DNA of 64,000 bases, from assembly GCF_000715075.1 (NCBI RefSeq), contig NC_134102.1, positions 98,101,766 through 98,165,765 of the forward strand, read 5' to 3'. A program made the translations under genes and the position numbers. This stretch comes from Nicotiana tabacum (lineage: Eukaryota; Streptophyta; Magnoliopsida; Solanales; Solanaceae). Below, piece by piece: positions 35,227-47,155 of this stretch. The first letter of the stretch is position 1. Each line of letters begins with the position of its first letter. The notes under the pieces are model-generated. The model searched no databases. It was not told the origin of the DNA and saw only the letters and a list, made by a program, of their open reading frames with translations.

Positions 35227-36640
35227 CTTATGATGAACTGGGTTCTTGGTCATACTAATTGCACTAGTGTTATCACAAAAGATGGGGATACAACCTACAT
35301 AAATTTCAAAGTTCATTAATTATTATTTGATCCTTAACAATTGAGCACAACATGGGGCAGCAGCAACATACTCAGCTTCAGCAGCAGATAAGGCCACAAA
35401 ATTTTACTTTTTGGTGGCCCAAGACATAAGACATGAGCCAAGAAAGTGTGTCATACCTGAGGTGCTCTTTCTATCCACAAGAAAACCTGCATAATCAACA
35501 TCAGTATATCCTACTAATTTGAAATTACTACCTTTTGGATATCATAGACAAAGGTCAGTGGTTCCTTTTAGGTATCTCAAGATCCTCTTGACAGCAGTTA
35601 AGTGAGACTCCTTTGGATTTGCCTGAAATCTAGCACAAAGGCCTACACTAAAAACAATGCCAGGTCTGCGAGCAGTGAGATATAACAAATAGCCAATCAT
35701 TCCCCTATACAACTTATGATAAACAGATGAACCAGATTCATCTATATCTAGTTTTGTGGTTGTTGCTATAGGAGTGTCAATTTCTTTGGAATCTTCTATT
35801 ATAAACCTTTTAAGCAACTATTTCACATACTTCTGCTGATGGATCATAGTTCCATTTGAATTTTATTTAATTTGTAAGCCTAAAAAGAAATTAAGCTCAC
35901 CCATCATACTCATTTCAAATTCACTCCCCATTACTTTATCAAATTCTTTACTTAACCTATCAGTAGTTGCTCCAAAGATTATATCATCAACATATAACTG
36001 AACTACCAAGAGATCTTTACCTTTTTATTTCAAGAATAAAGTATTGTCAATTTTACCTCTCTTGTAGCCATGCTCAAGCAAGAATTTTGATAATCTTTCA
36101 TACAATGCTTTTGGAGTCCGCTTGAGGCCATAAAGTGCCTTGTCAAACTTGTACACATGATCATGACATTCCTTACTTTCAAATCCTGGAGGTTGCTTGA
36201 AAAATACTTCTTCCTTTAGATAGCCATTGAGGAAGGCACTCTTGACATCCATCTGATGGAGAGTGAATTCCATATAAGCAACAAAGGCTATAAGGAGTCT
36301 AATTGCCTCCAATCTTGCAACTGGAGCAAGAGTCTCATCATAGTCTATGCCCTCTTCTTGACTATATCCTAGAACCACCAATCTTGCCTTGTTCCTTGTA
36401 ACTATTCTATCTTCGTCAAGTTTGATTTTGAAGACCCATTTTGTTCCAATTACTAATTTGTCTTTGGGTCTTGGTACCAGATGTCAAACTTGACTTCTCT
36501 CAAATTGGTTGAATTCATCTTGCATTCCATTTACCCAGTCTGCATCCTGCAAAGCCTCAACAATATTTTTAGGTTCAATAAGAGATAAAAAAAGCATCAA
36601 AAGCACAAAGATTCTTCAAGAAGAAGATTTGGTTTTGACT
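35227..36640 (-). pseudogene. Reverse transcriptase and RNase H of SIRE-like element
   Basis: Open pieces at 36025-36381 ([46 protein letters not shown]) and 35542-35817 (YRGMIGYLLYLTARRPGIVF, VKRILRYLKGT) give the copia RT and the connection to RNase H. The LYVDDII catalytic motif is readable between them at about 35973-35996, in another frame. RNase H remnants (LSAAEAEYVAAA, CDNTSAISMTKNPV) run to 35227, where the sequence passes straight into the LTR. Several stops are present. Confidence 0.87.
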
Positions 36641-37680
36641 CTAGATGTTGGATCAATAATTATGTTCTCAATGGGATGAGAACTTTGATACTTGTAAGGT
36701 TTCACAACCAGCTGGTTTTCCCCAGATGTTCCTTCAATGTTTTGTTGTTGAGGAACAAGTTCATGGACAGGTTCCCTTGAGGTTTGAGGATCAGTTCCTC
36801 TTTGTTCAGTTCCCCCTGTCAAGTTGCCCTGGGTGGAAGGACCTGTTCCTTCCTCTGGTGTAGCTTCAGTCTGGGTTTGTGGTTTCATTTGAGTTTCTTA
36901 CCAGCCCAATTGCTTCATCATCATGTTCCTACCTCTTAGAAAGAATGTTAGTTTCATCAAAAACCACACGTACACTTTCTTCTACACACATAGTTCTTTT
37001 GTTATAAATCTTATAAGCTTTACTATGTGAAGAATATCCCAAGAATACTCCCTCATCACTTCTGGGATCAAACTTACCTAGGGAGTCTTTGCCATTATTG
37101 TGCACAAAGCACTTGCATCCAAATGTCCTAAGATAGGATATATTTGGCTTTCTCCCTTTAAGTAACTCATAGGGAGTCTTCTCAACAAAAGGTTTAGTCA
37201 TGCACCTATTTATGATATAGCATGCAGTGTTCACACCTTCTGCCCAGAAACTATGGGGCAGTTTACTAGAAAGAAGCATAGTCCTAGCCATTTCTTCCAA
37301 TGTCCTATTCTTTCTTTCAACTACTCCATTTTGTTGTGGAGTCCTAGGAGCAGAAAAATTATGATTTATGCCATGCTCATCACAAAATTCAGCAAATTTA
37401 ACATTCTCAAATTCAGTACCATGATCAGACCTTATTGGTGCAAGTTGATTACCTAGTTATTTCTGAGTTTTTCTAACAAAATAAGTGAACATGTCAAATG
37501 CTTCATCTTTAGATGTTAGAAACAGTGTCCAAGTAAACCTATAATAATCATCAACAAGCACCATAACATATCTCTTACCACCTCTGCTCAATGTTCTCAT
37601 TGGTCCACAAAGATCCATATGGACAAGTTCCATCGTCCTGGTGGTGCTTACCATTTTCTTGCTTTTGAAAGAGGATCTTA
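36616..37680 (-). pseudogene. Integrase core and C-terminal region of SIRE-like element
   Basis: The piece 37457-37654 contains HMDLCGPM (first catalytic Asp) and LVDDYYRFTW. After a broken stretch, 36929-37300 gives the region following the catalytic Glu (MARTMLLSSKLPHSFWAEGV, TPYELLKGRKPN, GYSSHSKAYKIYN), and 36616-36888 is the acidic, Gln/Thr-rich linker to RT. It would insert element cDNA. The second Asp and Glu fall in the damaged interval around 37310-37450. Confidence 0.85.
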
Positions 37681-37681
37681 C

Positions 37682-38260
37682 CTACTTTCCCATTGCACAA
37701 GCCTCACAAAATTTATCTTCCTTGAACTTAATATTAGGCAGTCCTATCACCAAGTCCTTAGAGACTAGTTTGTTGAGTTGACTTAGACTGGCATGTCCAA
37801 GTCTCTTGTGCCAAAGGAGGGGATCGTTATCCAACAGACTTAAACAAGTGAGTTCATTATCTGATAGTGTGGACAGATCCACAACATATATGTTGTTCAC
37901 TCTTTTTCCCTGCAAAACTATCTTGTCAGTGGTAAGATTAATCATAAAGCATTTTGTAGTGGTCAATGCTACCATGTTACCTCTATCACACAATTGTGAT
38001 ACACTTATTAGACTGTACTTTAGTCTATCTGTCAAGTAGACGTTCTCAATAGAGTGAGAATCAGTCTTACCTACCTTTCTAATCCCAATGATCTCACCTT
38101 TCTTCCCATTTCCAAAGGAGACATTACCTCCTTTAAGGTCCTCAAGTGAAAGGAGCTGGTTCTTGCTTCCTGTCATGTGATTTGAGCAACCACTATCCAT
38201 GTACCATATTTGGTTGCTCCCATTTACTTGGACCTGCAAAAGAAAATCAAGGGTTAGTCT
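37682..38260 (-). pseudogene. Protease and GAG-pre-integrase domain of SIRE-like element
   Basis: A continuous piece of 185 codons. WYMDSGCSNHMTG near residue 12 is the copia protease active site (D-S-G). It continues through the flap region and LKYSLISVSQLCD to the integrase zinc domain, with WHKRLGHASLSQLNKLV (both histidines) and FCEACAMGK (both cysteines). Confidence 0.88.
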
Positions 38261-40012
38261 TAGGAACCCAAACTAGTTTGGGTCCCTTTATATAGGCAAA
38301 AGGATGAATCAAATTTTCTTTAGCCCAACTTGGTAACCTATTCTTCCCTTGAACAAATTCTTTGTTCTTTTGACTTGCTTTTTCTTTTGCAGTGCATTCA
38401 CTTTTATAGTGACCTTGTTTTACCATAGTGTGTGCAAATCTTATTCTCAGAAAGTGTGAGATACTTGCTTTGGGGATCCCACTTAGGTGCCAGGTTCCCA
38501 AAGCCAAGTCCTCGTCTGTTGCTACTATGGTGTTCTTGTAGCCAAGAAAGTGCATCGGAGGACCTGTTCCATTTACAAGTTCTGTCTAACTCATGCTTAA
38601 CATTGCTTAGATCCTCCTTTAGGATTCTTACCTGCTCATCCCTTTTATATAACCCATCTTTTATTTTTCCTACATTTTCTTCTAGAGTGAGTTGTGTGTG
38701 ATCAGCTGTCTTTTTACCTGTTTCTAATTTTAGTTTTAGATTTTCAGATCTAAGCTCTAGGACATTTGAGTCAAGTGTATGAACCTGGTTCTTCAACACA
38801 GTATTTTCACTTACAGTTTCACTAACCCTAAGTTCCAGGTTTTTGCACTTAGCCTTCAAAATCACACATTCTTTAGACAACTATTCCTTTTCTTTGTTTA
38901 CATCCTCAGATTCATCAATTAGTTCTAGAAGTAACTCAGATAACCTTTCTTTAGACAACAATTTAATCTTGTCTTTGAGATGAATTACACTTACCTTAGT
39001 TTCTTCATTAGATTCTCCGATGGCCATAAGTGCTTGTTTATCCTCATCATCATCATCTGAGCTTTCATTTGAGCTTTCTCCCCAAGAAGTGACCATAGCC
39101 TTGGTTGATCCTTTGTTGCTGCTTTATTTGGGTTGAACCTGTTCCTTCGTTCAACTCTTTCCTTCTTTCATTCAATTTACCATAAAGGACAGTTCTTGAT
39201 GTGGTGATCGTTCTTTTCACACTTGTAGCAACCATCATTGGTTTAATTCTCAGGAGCTTTTAACTTAATATAACTTCCACTTCTTGAAGAACATTTTCCT
39301 CTCCTCAAGTAATTCTTGAAGTCCTTGGTGATCATAGCCATTTCATCATCTTCTAGATCAGATTCTTCGGTGATTCTGAGTGCCAAGCTCCTTTCTTTCT
39401 TAGGTACATCCATTTTCATGGTTTGCCAGCTAAGTTCATAGGCAATGAAATTTCCAATTAGTTCATCCAGTGGCAGAGTGACAATATTCTTTGATTCCTG
39501 AATGACAGTGATTTTGCTCTCCCAAGTGATAGGCAAAACCCTAGTCAGTATTTTCTCGACTCTATCTTCTTCAGGATTAATCCTTTCAAGAGACTTTAGC
39601 TCATTTGTTAGTGTAGTGAACCTTGTGTACATCTCTTGAATGGTTTCTCCTTCCTTCATAGCAAAGTTCTCATATTGAGAATACAATAGAGTTCCTCTGG
39701 ATCTCTTCAGCTGAGGTGTTCCTTCATTAGCCACTTGCAATGTGTCCCAATTTTTTTTAGCAGTGGTAAAACTTTGGATTCTGTTGTACTCATCTGGACC
39801 AAGTCCACCAAAAAGATATTTCTTAGCTTTAGCATTCTTTTCCCATTTCTTCAAGTCCTCAGCAGTGCAATCCGCTCTTGTCTTTAGCACATCTACTCCT
39901 TCAACATTTTTCTTCAAGATAGCCAGTGGACCATCGGTGACAATTTCCCATAGCTCATAATCCTCTCCTATAATGTAATATCTCATCCTGTTTTTCCACC
40001 AAGAGTAGTACT
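38247..40012 (-). pseudogene. Gag of SIRE-like element
   Basis: The piece 39243-39986 is a gag of the UBN2 type (LWEIVTDGPL, KKNWDTLQVANEGT, MYTRFTTLTNELKSLER). After a gap with a damaged zinc knuckle region near 39200, the pieces 38881-39096 and 38404-38880 encode acidic and coiled-coil sequence (repeated Leu/Glu/Lys). Such a coiled coil is usual in the long gag of SIRE elements. It would form the particle. Confidence 0.82.
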
Positions 40013-40116
40013 GGCCATTAAAGAGTGGTGGCCAAGCAATGGATTACCCTTTCCAGTTTCCAGATGGGCACTCATGTTGATCTTCTCCTAAGGTGTAAGC
40101 CTCTTAAGGAGAACCT

Positions 40117-40130
40117 GCTCTGATACTAAT
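40117..40130 (-). other. Primer binding site of SIRE-like element
   Basis: ATTAGTATCAGAGC on the minus strand, directly after the 5' LTR end. It is one base from the canonical initiator-Met site. Confidence 0.75.
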
Positions 40131-41033
40131 TGATGTTTTATACTTCAATGCCAAACAAGAGGGGGTAATTTGTGTGGTGTCCAATTTTTGCGTGCAATAA
40201 TTATAGAAGGATAAGGTTTTTCTATGTGTTTCTTATACTACTGTTGCGGAAATAGTAAATGCGGAAAGTAAAGAACACAAGTATTTGTACGTGGAAAACA
40301 CCCGGCTCAAAAGTGAAAAAAATACGACCTACTACTCAGTATGATTTTCCCCAACACTTCACTAAATAGCTGAGCCAAAATAACATTTACAAAATTCTTT
40401 GTAAACCTAAGGATTACCTCTAATCTCGTTGTGGCAACCAACCTCTAGCTGTTGCAACAACTTCAAGTTAACTCTAACTTGAATACTCAGAGTACCTAAT
40501 ACAATTGCTTCTTGATAAAGCTGAAAGGTACAATTTGAAAAGCCCTACTACAATTGAACAAGAATAAAAGACAGACACTTAGAGCTGGTTCTTCTATCTG
40601 GTTCACGTAGCTTCAGGTTCGCACACTTGAATCACACAAGAATTGCTTGCAAAATGCCTTGCTATTTTTCTCTCAACTCACGTTTAACTTCAACATTTGT
40701 ATGTACCTGTAAAATGGGAACATCATACAATCTATAGAGTTAGTAGAATAGGAAATAACTAGAGTTCTAATGCTATACTCTTCCATGGTGGAAGAGTTCT
40801 AGTTATCTTAAACTTCTAACTCCTCCCTTAACTAGGATAGAGTTCTCTCGAGTAAGGAGTCCTTATCCTTATCACATATGGAACCTTTTCGATCAGGAGA
40901 TATCAGATATAACAACTTAAGCTTATCTCCTTCACGTGCATCCCTTATGCTTGAATTTGCCCATATTTGTGTACACTGTGTATGGACATGGTTCATGCTT
41001 GAGTTCCTTTGTCAATCATCAAAACAAACTTCA
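40131..41033 (-). repeat. 5' LTR of SIRE-like element
   Basis: About 903 bp, from TGAAGTTTG at 41033 to ACATCA at 40131 on the minus strand. The part 40407-41033 is duplicated in the truncated 3' LTR at 34603-35226. Confidence 0.85.
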
Positions 41034-41061
41034 CTTGGGCCAACACCACTCCTAGCTTGCT

Positions 41062-42600
41062 TCAAAAACCTGCAAACATCTGCTTAGTCAATGCCTTAGT
41101 AAGAATGTCAGCTAGATGGTCTTTTGATCTAACAAACCTTGTGACAAGGTGAACACTAGCAACATTTTCTCCAACAAAATGATAGTCCATCTCAACATGT
41201 TTTGTTCTGGCATGCATTACTGGATTGACTGTCATATATAGTGCACTCAAGTTTTCACATAACAATGTTAGTGTAGTTTTTAAATGAACCCCAATGTCAT
41301 TGAGAATGTAGGTTATCTATGTCATTTCAGTTGTTGTCGAGGCCAGTTCTCTGTACTCAGCTTCTGTACTAGACCTTGCCACTGTGTGTTGCTTCTTGGA
41401 TGACCAAGATATACAGTTAGCTCCTAGCTAGATATTGTAGCATGTAGTTGATCTCCTAGTCATAGAACACCCTCCCCAGTCTGCATCAGAGAAACCATAT
41501 AACCCGAATAGTGAATGAGACAAGATTCTTAGACTATACTCAGTTGTGCCCTTCACATATCTAAGTATCTTTTTTACATCTTGGTAATGAGTGTTGTTTG
41601 TACTTTGCATGAATTGACTTGCCAAATTTACTGCATAAGCTATGTCTGGCCTTGTGAGAGTTAAATACTACAAACATCCAACAATACTCTTGTATAGTGA
41701 AGCATCCACTGGATTATCCATAACTTCTTATAGACCATGCTTCTGTGCTAGAGGTGTGCTTATTGATTTAGCAAGTGCCATGCTAGTCTTGGCAAGTAAT
41801 TTTGCAGAAAACTTACTTTGATTCAAATGAATGCCTCCAGTAAAGTAGGTGACCTCGATCCCTATGAAGAAGTGTAGAGGACCAAGGTCCTTCATAGAAA
41901 AATCCTTCCCTAGTTCACCAATGATTTATGAAATTAGTGCAGTGTGACTCCCTGTGACAATTATATCATCAACATACAGAAGAAGCAGGATCGTGCCTCT
42001 TTTACAGTGCATCACAAAGAATGAGGAGTCTACCTTACTGCACTTATATCCAAGGTGAAGCAAATGTAGACTGAACCTGCCAAAACCAGGCTCTAGGTGC
42101 CTTGCTTAAGGCCATACAGTGCTTTCTTTAGAAGGCACACACTGTCAGGATGTCTAGGATCTTTAAAACCCGGTGGATGACTCATGTACACCTCCTCATG
42201 TAGATGTCCATGCAGAAATGCATTCTTTACATCTAGGTACCTGATACACTAGTGAAGACTCATAACTACTGAGAGAACTACTCTTATAGTGGTTGCTTTA
42301 ACAACTGGACTGAAAGTTTCTTCAAAGTCTACTCATTCAAGCTATGAATATCCTTTGGCAACTAGGCTTGACTTGTACCTATCAATGGATCCATCAACCT
42401 TTAACTTAGTTTTAAACACCCACCTAGAGCCAACTATATTCATACCAGGTGCCTTGGGCACCAGTGTCCAGGTCTTGTTTTGGTGAAGTGCATTAATCTC
42501 CTCTTGCATAGCTGCAAGCCATTCTGGTGAGCTAAGTGCCTCATTTATAGTCTGTGGCTCCTTAGCTACTACTAGACACATGTGTCTCACTGGCATGTAT
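41062..42600 (-). pseudogene. RT and RNase H of Ale-like element
   Basis: The piece 42342-42596 is the start of RT ([40 protein letters not shown]). LYVDDIIV is readable at about 41957-41982. The pieces 41428-41625 (VKKILRYVKGTTEYSLRI, YGFSDADWGGC) and 41062-41265 (HARTKHVEMDYHFV, KDHLADILTKALTKQMF) give RNase H to the end of pol. The catalytic Asp of RNase H is in SDADW. Multiple frame breaks lie between. Confidence 0.87.
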
Positions 42601-42652
42601 TTTGATTTCTATCTTATCACCATGTGATGCTTTTGGGCATTTGATGTGTGCT

Positions 42653-43170
42653 CTACTTGTTTTGCATCATCAATAGGCTTTGCTTGTGTTGGTATAGCTT
42701 GTGTATCCTGATTAGGTTCAGTGTTGAACTAATAAGACAAGTCAACTTCAAGTTGGATTCCTTGTGGATCATAAACTTAAAACATATTAGAGTCAGAAGA
42801 TGCATTGTCCTGAGCTGAGCTATTTGGTTCTTCACTTGATCTAGTGGACTGAGGTTTAACATGGGGCATCAATAGTGATCCAAGGAAGGCTAAGTGTTGC
42901 TGTAGTCATGTGATCATTTGTTCCTGCAAGAACTGCTACTAAAGGAGATTCAGCAGGCTCAACATTGTGGTCAGTTGTTGGTGTAGGCTCAACAGTCTCA
43001 TCTAGAGCATCATCAGGAACATTAACTGGAGAATCATGTGTGGACTGATCACTTGATGATGGTGCATTCACATCAGTTGTAGCCTGATCACCTTGATCAT
43101 TTAATGGTGATCCATTCAACACTTCCCCTGAATTATAAGAGTCCACATCTGAGCTTGAGGTATCCTGCAA
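42653..43170 (-). pseudogene. Linker between integrase and RT of Ale-like element
   Basis: A Ser/Asp/Thr-rich, low-complexity region (42856-43170) and a second piece (42653-42862). It has the position and composition of the variable region in copia pol. No domain is expected here. Confidence 0.65.
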
Positions 43171-43974
43171 CCTGGAGAAAAACTCATAGAAGGTAGAAAT
43201 GTTGAACTGTCCAGTGGTGCATCTGGGTGTACATAGGGCAATGTGTTCTTATCAAAGACCACATGTCATGAGAAAAACACTCTCATGGTAGGTGGGTGGT
43301 AACACCTATAGCCTTTATGAAGGCTACTGTATCCAATAAACACACAAGGATAGGTCTTTAGAGAGAATTTTGTTTTTCCTTTCAAGTAAGGAAAACACCT
43401 ACATCCAAATACTTTTAGACTATTATAATCCATATGCTCTCAAAAGAGCTTAAAGAATGGAGTTGCCATTTGTAACACTGATGAAAGCATTCTGTTAATT
43501 AAGAATACAGTTGTCAAGAAGGCTTCTACCCAAAGAAACTATGCCAACTTTGCATGAAACAGCAAAGTCAGACTAGTTTCTACTATATGTCTATGTTTCC
43601 TCTCAGAAACTCCATTCTACTCAGTGTGTGAGGACATGATACATGTCTAATAATACCACAATTATCTAGATGTTTAATAAATACAGTGCTGTTAAATTCA
43701 GCACCTCCTTCACACTAAAAATCTTAATAGTCTTTGTGAGTTGTTTCTCAACCATCTTTTGAAACTTAACAAAGGTGTCATAGAATTCAGATATCCTTCT
43801 TAGTGGATAAAGCCAGGTATATCTTGTACAGTCATCAGCAAACACTACACAGTATTTCATGTGTTCAGATGATTCAACAGGTGCTGGACTCCAAAGATCA
43901 CAATGAATTTTAAGCAAAGGCTCTTTTTCAATCTTATTTCTCAATTCAAATGAAAGCTTACAAACTTTCCTTGA
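43171..43974 (-). pseudogene. Integrase of Ale-like element
   Basis: The piece 43666-43944 reads LKIHCDLWSPAPVESSEHMK (first catalytic Asp in HCDLW), then VVFADDCTRYTWLYPL. The expected continuation with the second Asp and Glu is shattered. Remnants of the post-core region continue leftwards to about 43200 (family-typical words for a large, conserved ORF are seen only in broken frames). Confidence 0.75.
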
Positions 43975-44660
43975 CTAACAACTAACACAAACAGCAGGGA
44001 GTTTATTCCAGTACATGACATCAATACACTTATTACTACTAAGAATCTTTAAAGACTTTAAACTAGGGTGTCCTAATCTAGCATGCCAAATACTGTCTGT
44101 ATTCTTCCACTCCTTTGATGCAGATAGGACATAGAAGTTATTGTCCTCCAGTGCATATAGATCATTCTTCTTAGATCCCTTGGCCAGAAGTCTCTCTAAG
44201 CTTTTATCCTTTACAACAAAATCAGATTCATCAAACTCAAGTATACAAGAATTATCCTTAGCAAGCTTACTATCTGACAACAATTTCTTTTTAATCTTAG
44301 GAACAACAAGAATTTCTTTTACTTTAAGTCTAGATTTTGTTGTATTGTCAATATGTGAGATGTCAAGTTTAGATCTATATCCAACTATTATCTTATTAGA
44401 ACCATTATAAGGTTGAAGGTTTGACAGATTACCTGTTGAATTGGTTATGTGACTACTTGTACTAGAGTCAACATACATAGATTCATCTTCAGCCTGTGTA
44501 TTCTGCAGGTTAACAACAGAAAAGGCCTGTGGCAAATCCTCTGTAGCCTGGTAGGAATAGTCCCACCTGTAGAAGCATTTTAAGGCTGTGTGGTTGTTTC
44601 TTCCACATATTTGGCAATTTTTCTTGCCCTTTGGTTGACTTGAATTTGCAGTGTTCTGAG
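43975..44660 (-). pseudogene. Gag zinc knuckle, protease and pre-integrase domain of Ale-like element
   Basis: The piece 43975-44535 has the protease active-site region MYVDSSTSSHITNSTGNLSN, where the usual DSGA is DSST (Gly replaced by Ser), then LVVPKIKKKLLSDSKLAKDN. The pre-integrase zinc domain follows with WHARLGHPSLKSLKIL and PAVCVSC. Just upstream, at about 44583-44620, CQICGRNNHTALKC is a CCHC zinc knuckle of gag. Only the end of gag remains. Confidence 0.82.
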
Positions 44661-44753
44661 TAGCTTGATTAATCTGATTGCTACCTTGTCCTGCAGGTCT
44701 GAAACCTCTTCCTCTTGAGGAGAAGTTTGAGCTTCCTCTTCTGTTAGGGTAAC

Positions 44754-45550
44754 TGATGTTGGCTATAATTCCATATTCTTAGTGCATTACTTACCTTACG
44801 TTTCAGGGTTTTAATGCTAAACTATACTATATTTGTGCTTAATTGAGTTTATTTTATGTGTAGGTACGTTGAAGACGAAATTGGGAGCAAAGTAGAGATT
44901 TTATGTGTATTTTATACACTACAAGAATGAAGTTGTGATTATTTAATTAGTGGATATATTAAGGTTTGACTTTGTGTGGGAAGACAAAAGAGACAACTCA
45001 AAAATAAGACAATAAGAACAATTGGAAAGGAAAGAAAACAAAAAAAATATGACTTGAAGAGTAGGCAAAGAAAGAAAAGAAACAAAATTGTAAATGAAGC
45101 AGGCGAGGCAGGGTATTTTGCCCGCAGCAGAGCTTGAGCCGCGAGGCGTCAGGCGAGCTGGAGCACGCATTTGAACTGGCGTCGCGAGGTCTATAGCGAG
45201 GGTGTTCCGGATTTTAAAACCTATTTTGTCTCCTACTTGGTTTGGGACTTGGTTATTTTCGTCTAGGTCTTTTCCCTACACATATAAATAGTTATTAAAC
45301 ACCATTTTTAGAGGAGTTTTGCGACCGGAGGCAAGAACATCACATGGAACATCTTGTGGAGAAGAAAATCATCAAGTTCTTCATTCATTTATCTTTTCTT
45401 TGTAATTTGTTTATGCAAAATACTTAAAAATTTGTTACTGCGAACATGAGTGGCTAAGCACTCTATTTCTAGGGTCATGGTTGACATGATTATTAACGTT
45501 TATTAATTACATCTTCGTTAATTCCGATTAACGTTTGCACAACTCTTTTC
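44754..45550 (+). repeat. Athila-like LTR copy in inverted (plus) orientation
   Basis: Starts TGATGTTGGCTATAATT and includes GTACGTTGAAGACGAAATTG, a TATA box (TATAAATA, 45283-45290) and GCGACCGGAGGCAAGAACATC. It matches, reversed, the LTR at 45630-47155. It is truncated after about 800 bp, near AACGTTTGCACAACTC. Confidence 0.82.
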
Positions 45551-45629
45551 TTTTTCACTTCAAGTGGCTTTTATTTTTCAAAATAGTGCACCTTTATCCT
45601 TATTTCATTAGTTCCACTCAAAAGTCAAA
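45551..45629. repeat. 79-bp copy of a segment from the Athila-like 3' region
   Basis: TTTTTCACTTCAAGTGGC through CCACTCAAAAGTCAAA matches 47813-47891 in the same orientation with one visible mismatch. It forms the junction between two LTRs in opposite orientation. Confidence 0.88.
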
Positions 45630-47155
45630 GTATACTGTGTTTCTATAAGTATACGTGGTCGTCAAGTAATAAAGTGACTCGAAAGTCGGATGTCGAACCC
45701 ACAGAGACTTAGATTGATCGTTAACTAAGCAAACTAGAATCAATTAATTGTCCAAGCTATTTAAAAGTGATGTTTGTAATCTACTATTGCCGAAATTAAA
45801 TAAGTAACAACTAATTTATCAAGAATACAAATGCGTATGATGAGATTTTACTTCAGAAGATATGAAAATTCCAGGGTTGTGGTTGATTTATCAATCCTAT
45901 TAAGTTCAATAATTACACTCGTTAATCCAGATTATCTATGGTTGCTAATTAACCAGATCGTTTATATGAATAGCATGTTCCCACAATACTACTTGCCTGC
46001 CTACAATATATCAATCCTATATTCCTATGGTATTGAGTCTATCATGAATGAATATAATACGGTATTTAATTAAGCAAGACTGTTAGGTATATTCCTATCA
46101 TAACCGCGAAATCGTCCCCCGAGCCACGGGTTCAGAAACAAGCTCTCTCTAATTCTGCTCTAATATAAACACGACTTTCCCAAGCATAGTATAGATAGTA
46201 GGGTGAATTGGTAGCTACAACAATTCACAAGTTAAAACTAGAATTAAAGAAACAACCACAAGATGATAATCTGAATTAACGAATATGTAATTAATAAACG
46301 TTAATATTCATGTCAACCACAACCCTAGAACTAGAGTGCTTAGCCACCCATGTTCGTAGTAACAATTTTTCAAGTATTTTGCATAAACAAATTACAAAGA
46401 AAAGATAAAGGAATGAAGAACTCTATGATTTTATCCTCCAAAAGTTTTTCCACGTGATGTTCTTGCCTCCGGTCACAAAAACTCCCCTAAAAATGGTGTT
46501 TAATAACTATTTATATGTGTAGGGAAGAGACTCAAATGAAATAACCAAGTCCAAAACCTAAAAGGAGACGAAATAGGCTTTTAAAATCCGGAACACCCTC
46601 GCTACAGACCGTGCCTCGCGACCTTTGTAGCGAGCTCCACCTCGCCTCAGGCCGTGCCTCGCGATCTCTAACGCAAGCTAAATCTCCCGCGCCGCATGCT
46701 CTAACACGAACAAGATTGCTCGCTACGCCTGATGCTGCTTCAATTAACTTTTGTTGCCAACTTTTCCTTTCGTTCTCATTTCCTTGTTCATTCTCGTTCC
46801 TTACTTTTCAACTCTTCTTTTGCCTTTTTTTTTCTTCTTTTTGTCTTCTTTTGAGGCTTTGCTTTCCTTTCTTTGCTTTTCAAATATTAATCATCAGTCC
46901 ATCATCAAATAATCACAACAAATAATCACTAGCTAATCATGACATCAAAATTATTCCCATCATCAAATAATCACGATCCATTCTTGTAGTGCATAAAATA
47001 CATATAAAATCTCTACTTTGCTCCCAATTTTGTCTTCAACGTATCTGCACATAAAATAAGCTAAATTAAGCACAAATATAGTATAGTTTAGCATTAAAGC
47101 CCCAAAATGTAAGATAAGTAATACACTAAATATATATAATTATAGCCAAACATCA
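45630..47155 (-). repeat. 3' LTR of the Athila-like element
   Basis: On the minus strand it begins TGATGTTTGGC at 47155, right after a purine tract, and runs to about 45630. It contains a TATA box (46508-46515) and a GGCTCGGGGGACGATTTCGC block about 500 bases further on. The left border is set by the 79-bp insert, so it is approximate. Confidence 0.75.
46508..46515 (-). promoter_or_regulatory. TATA box in Athila-like LTR
   Basis: TATAAATA on the minus strand within ACACATATAAATAGTTATT. It is conserved in the other two LTR copies at 45283-45290 (plus) and 53799-53806 (minus). Confidence 0.6.

Larger units (their letters stand above)
34603..41033 (-). mobile_element. SIRE-like Ty1/copia retrotransposon, truncated at its 3' end
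   Basis: On the minus strand: 5' LTR (40131-41033), Met-type primer site, gag, protease, integrase, RT, RNase H, then a shortened 3' LTR (34603-35226). The protease neighbourhood (MDSGCSNHMTGSKNQLLSLE) and the long gag with extra coiled coil fit the SIRE/Maximus lineage. The internal region breaks off within RNase H and joins the 3' LTR directly, so the end of pol and the purine tract are missing. The 3' LTR itself lacks its last 270 or so bases. The element sits against the 3' end of an Ale-like pol gene at 41034. Confidence 0.85.
41034..44753 (-). mobile_element. Ale-like (Retrofit) Ty1/copia fragment, no LTRs left
   Basis: A minus-strand gag-pol from the zinc knuckle (about 44583-44620, CQICGRNNHTALKC) through protease, integrase, RT and RNase H. 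On the left it is cut by the SIRE-like LTR just after the end of pol. On the right it is cut by an Athila-like LTR at 44754 before the start of gag. The zinc knuckle followed by a Trp/Tyr-rich spacer and the YVDSSTSSHITNSTGNLSN protease neighbourhood fit the Ale lineage. No LTR is left to date it. Confidence 0.83.

Noticed and set aside
46611..46925. 104-codon plus-strand frame with a hydrophobic stretch
   Set aside because: It lies antisense in the Athila-like LTR and ends in a TTCT-rich low-complexity run.
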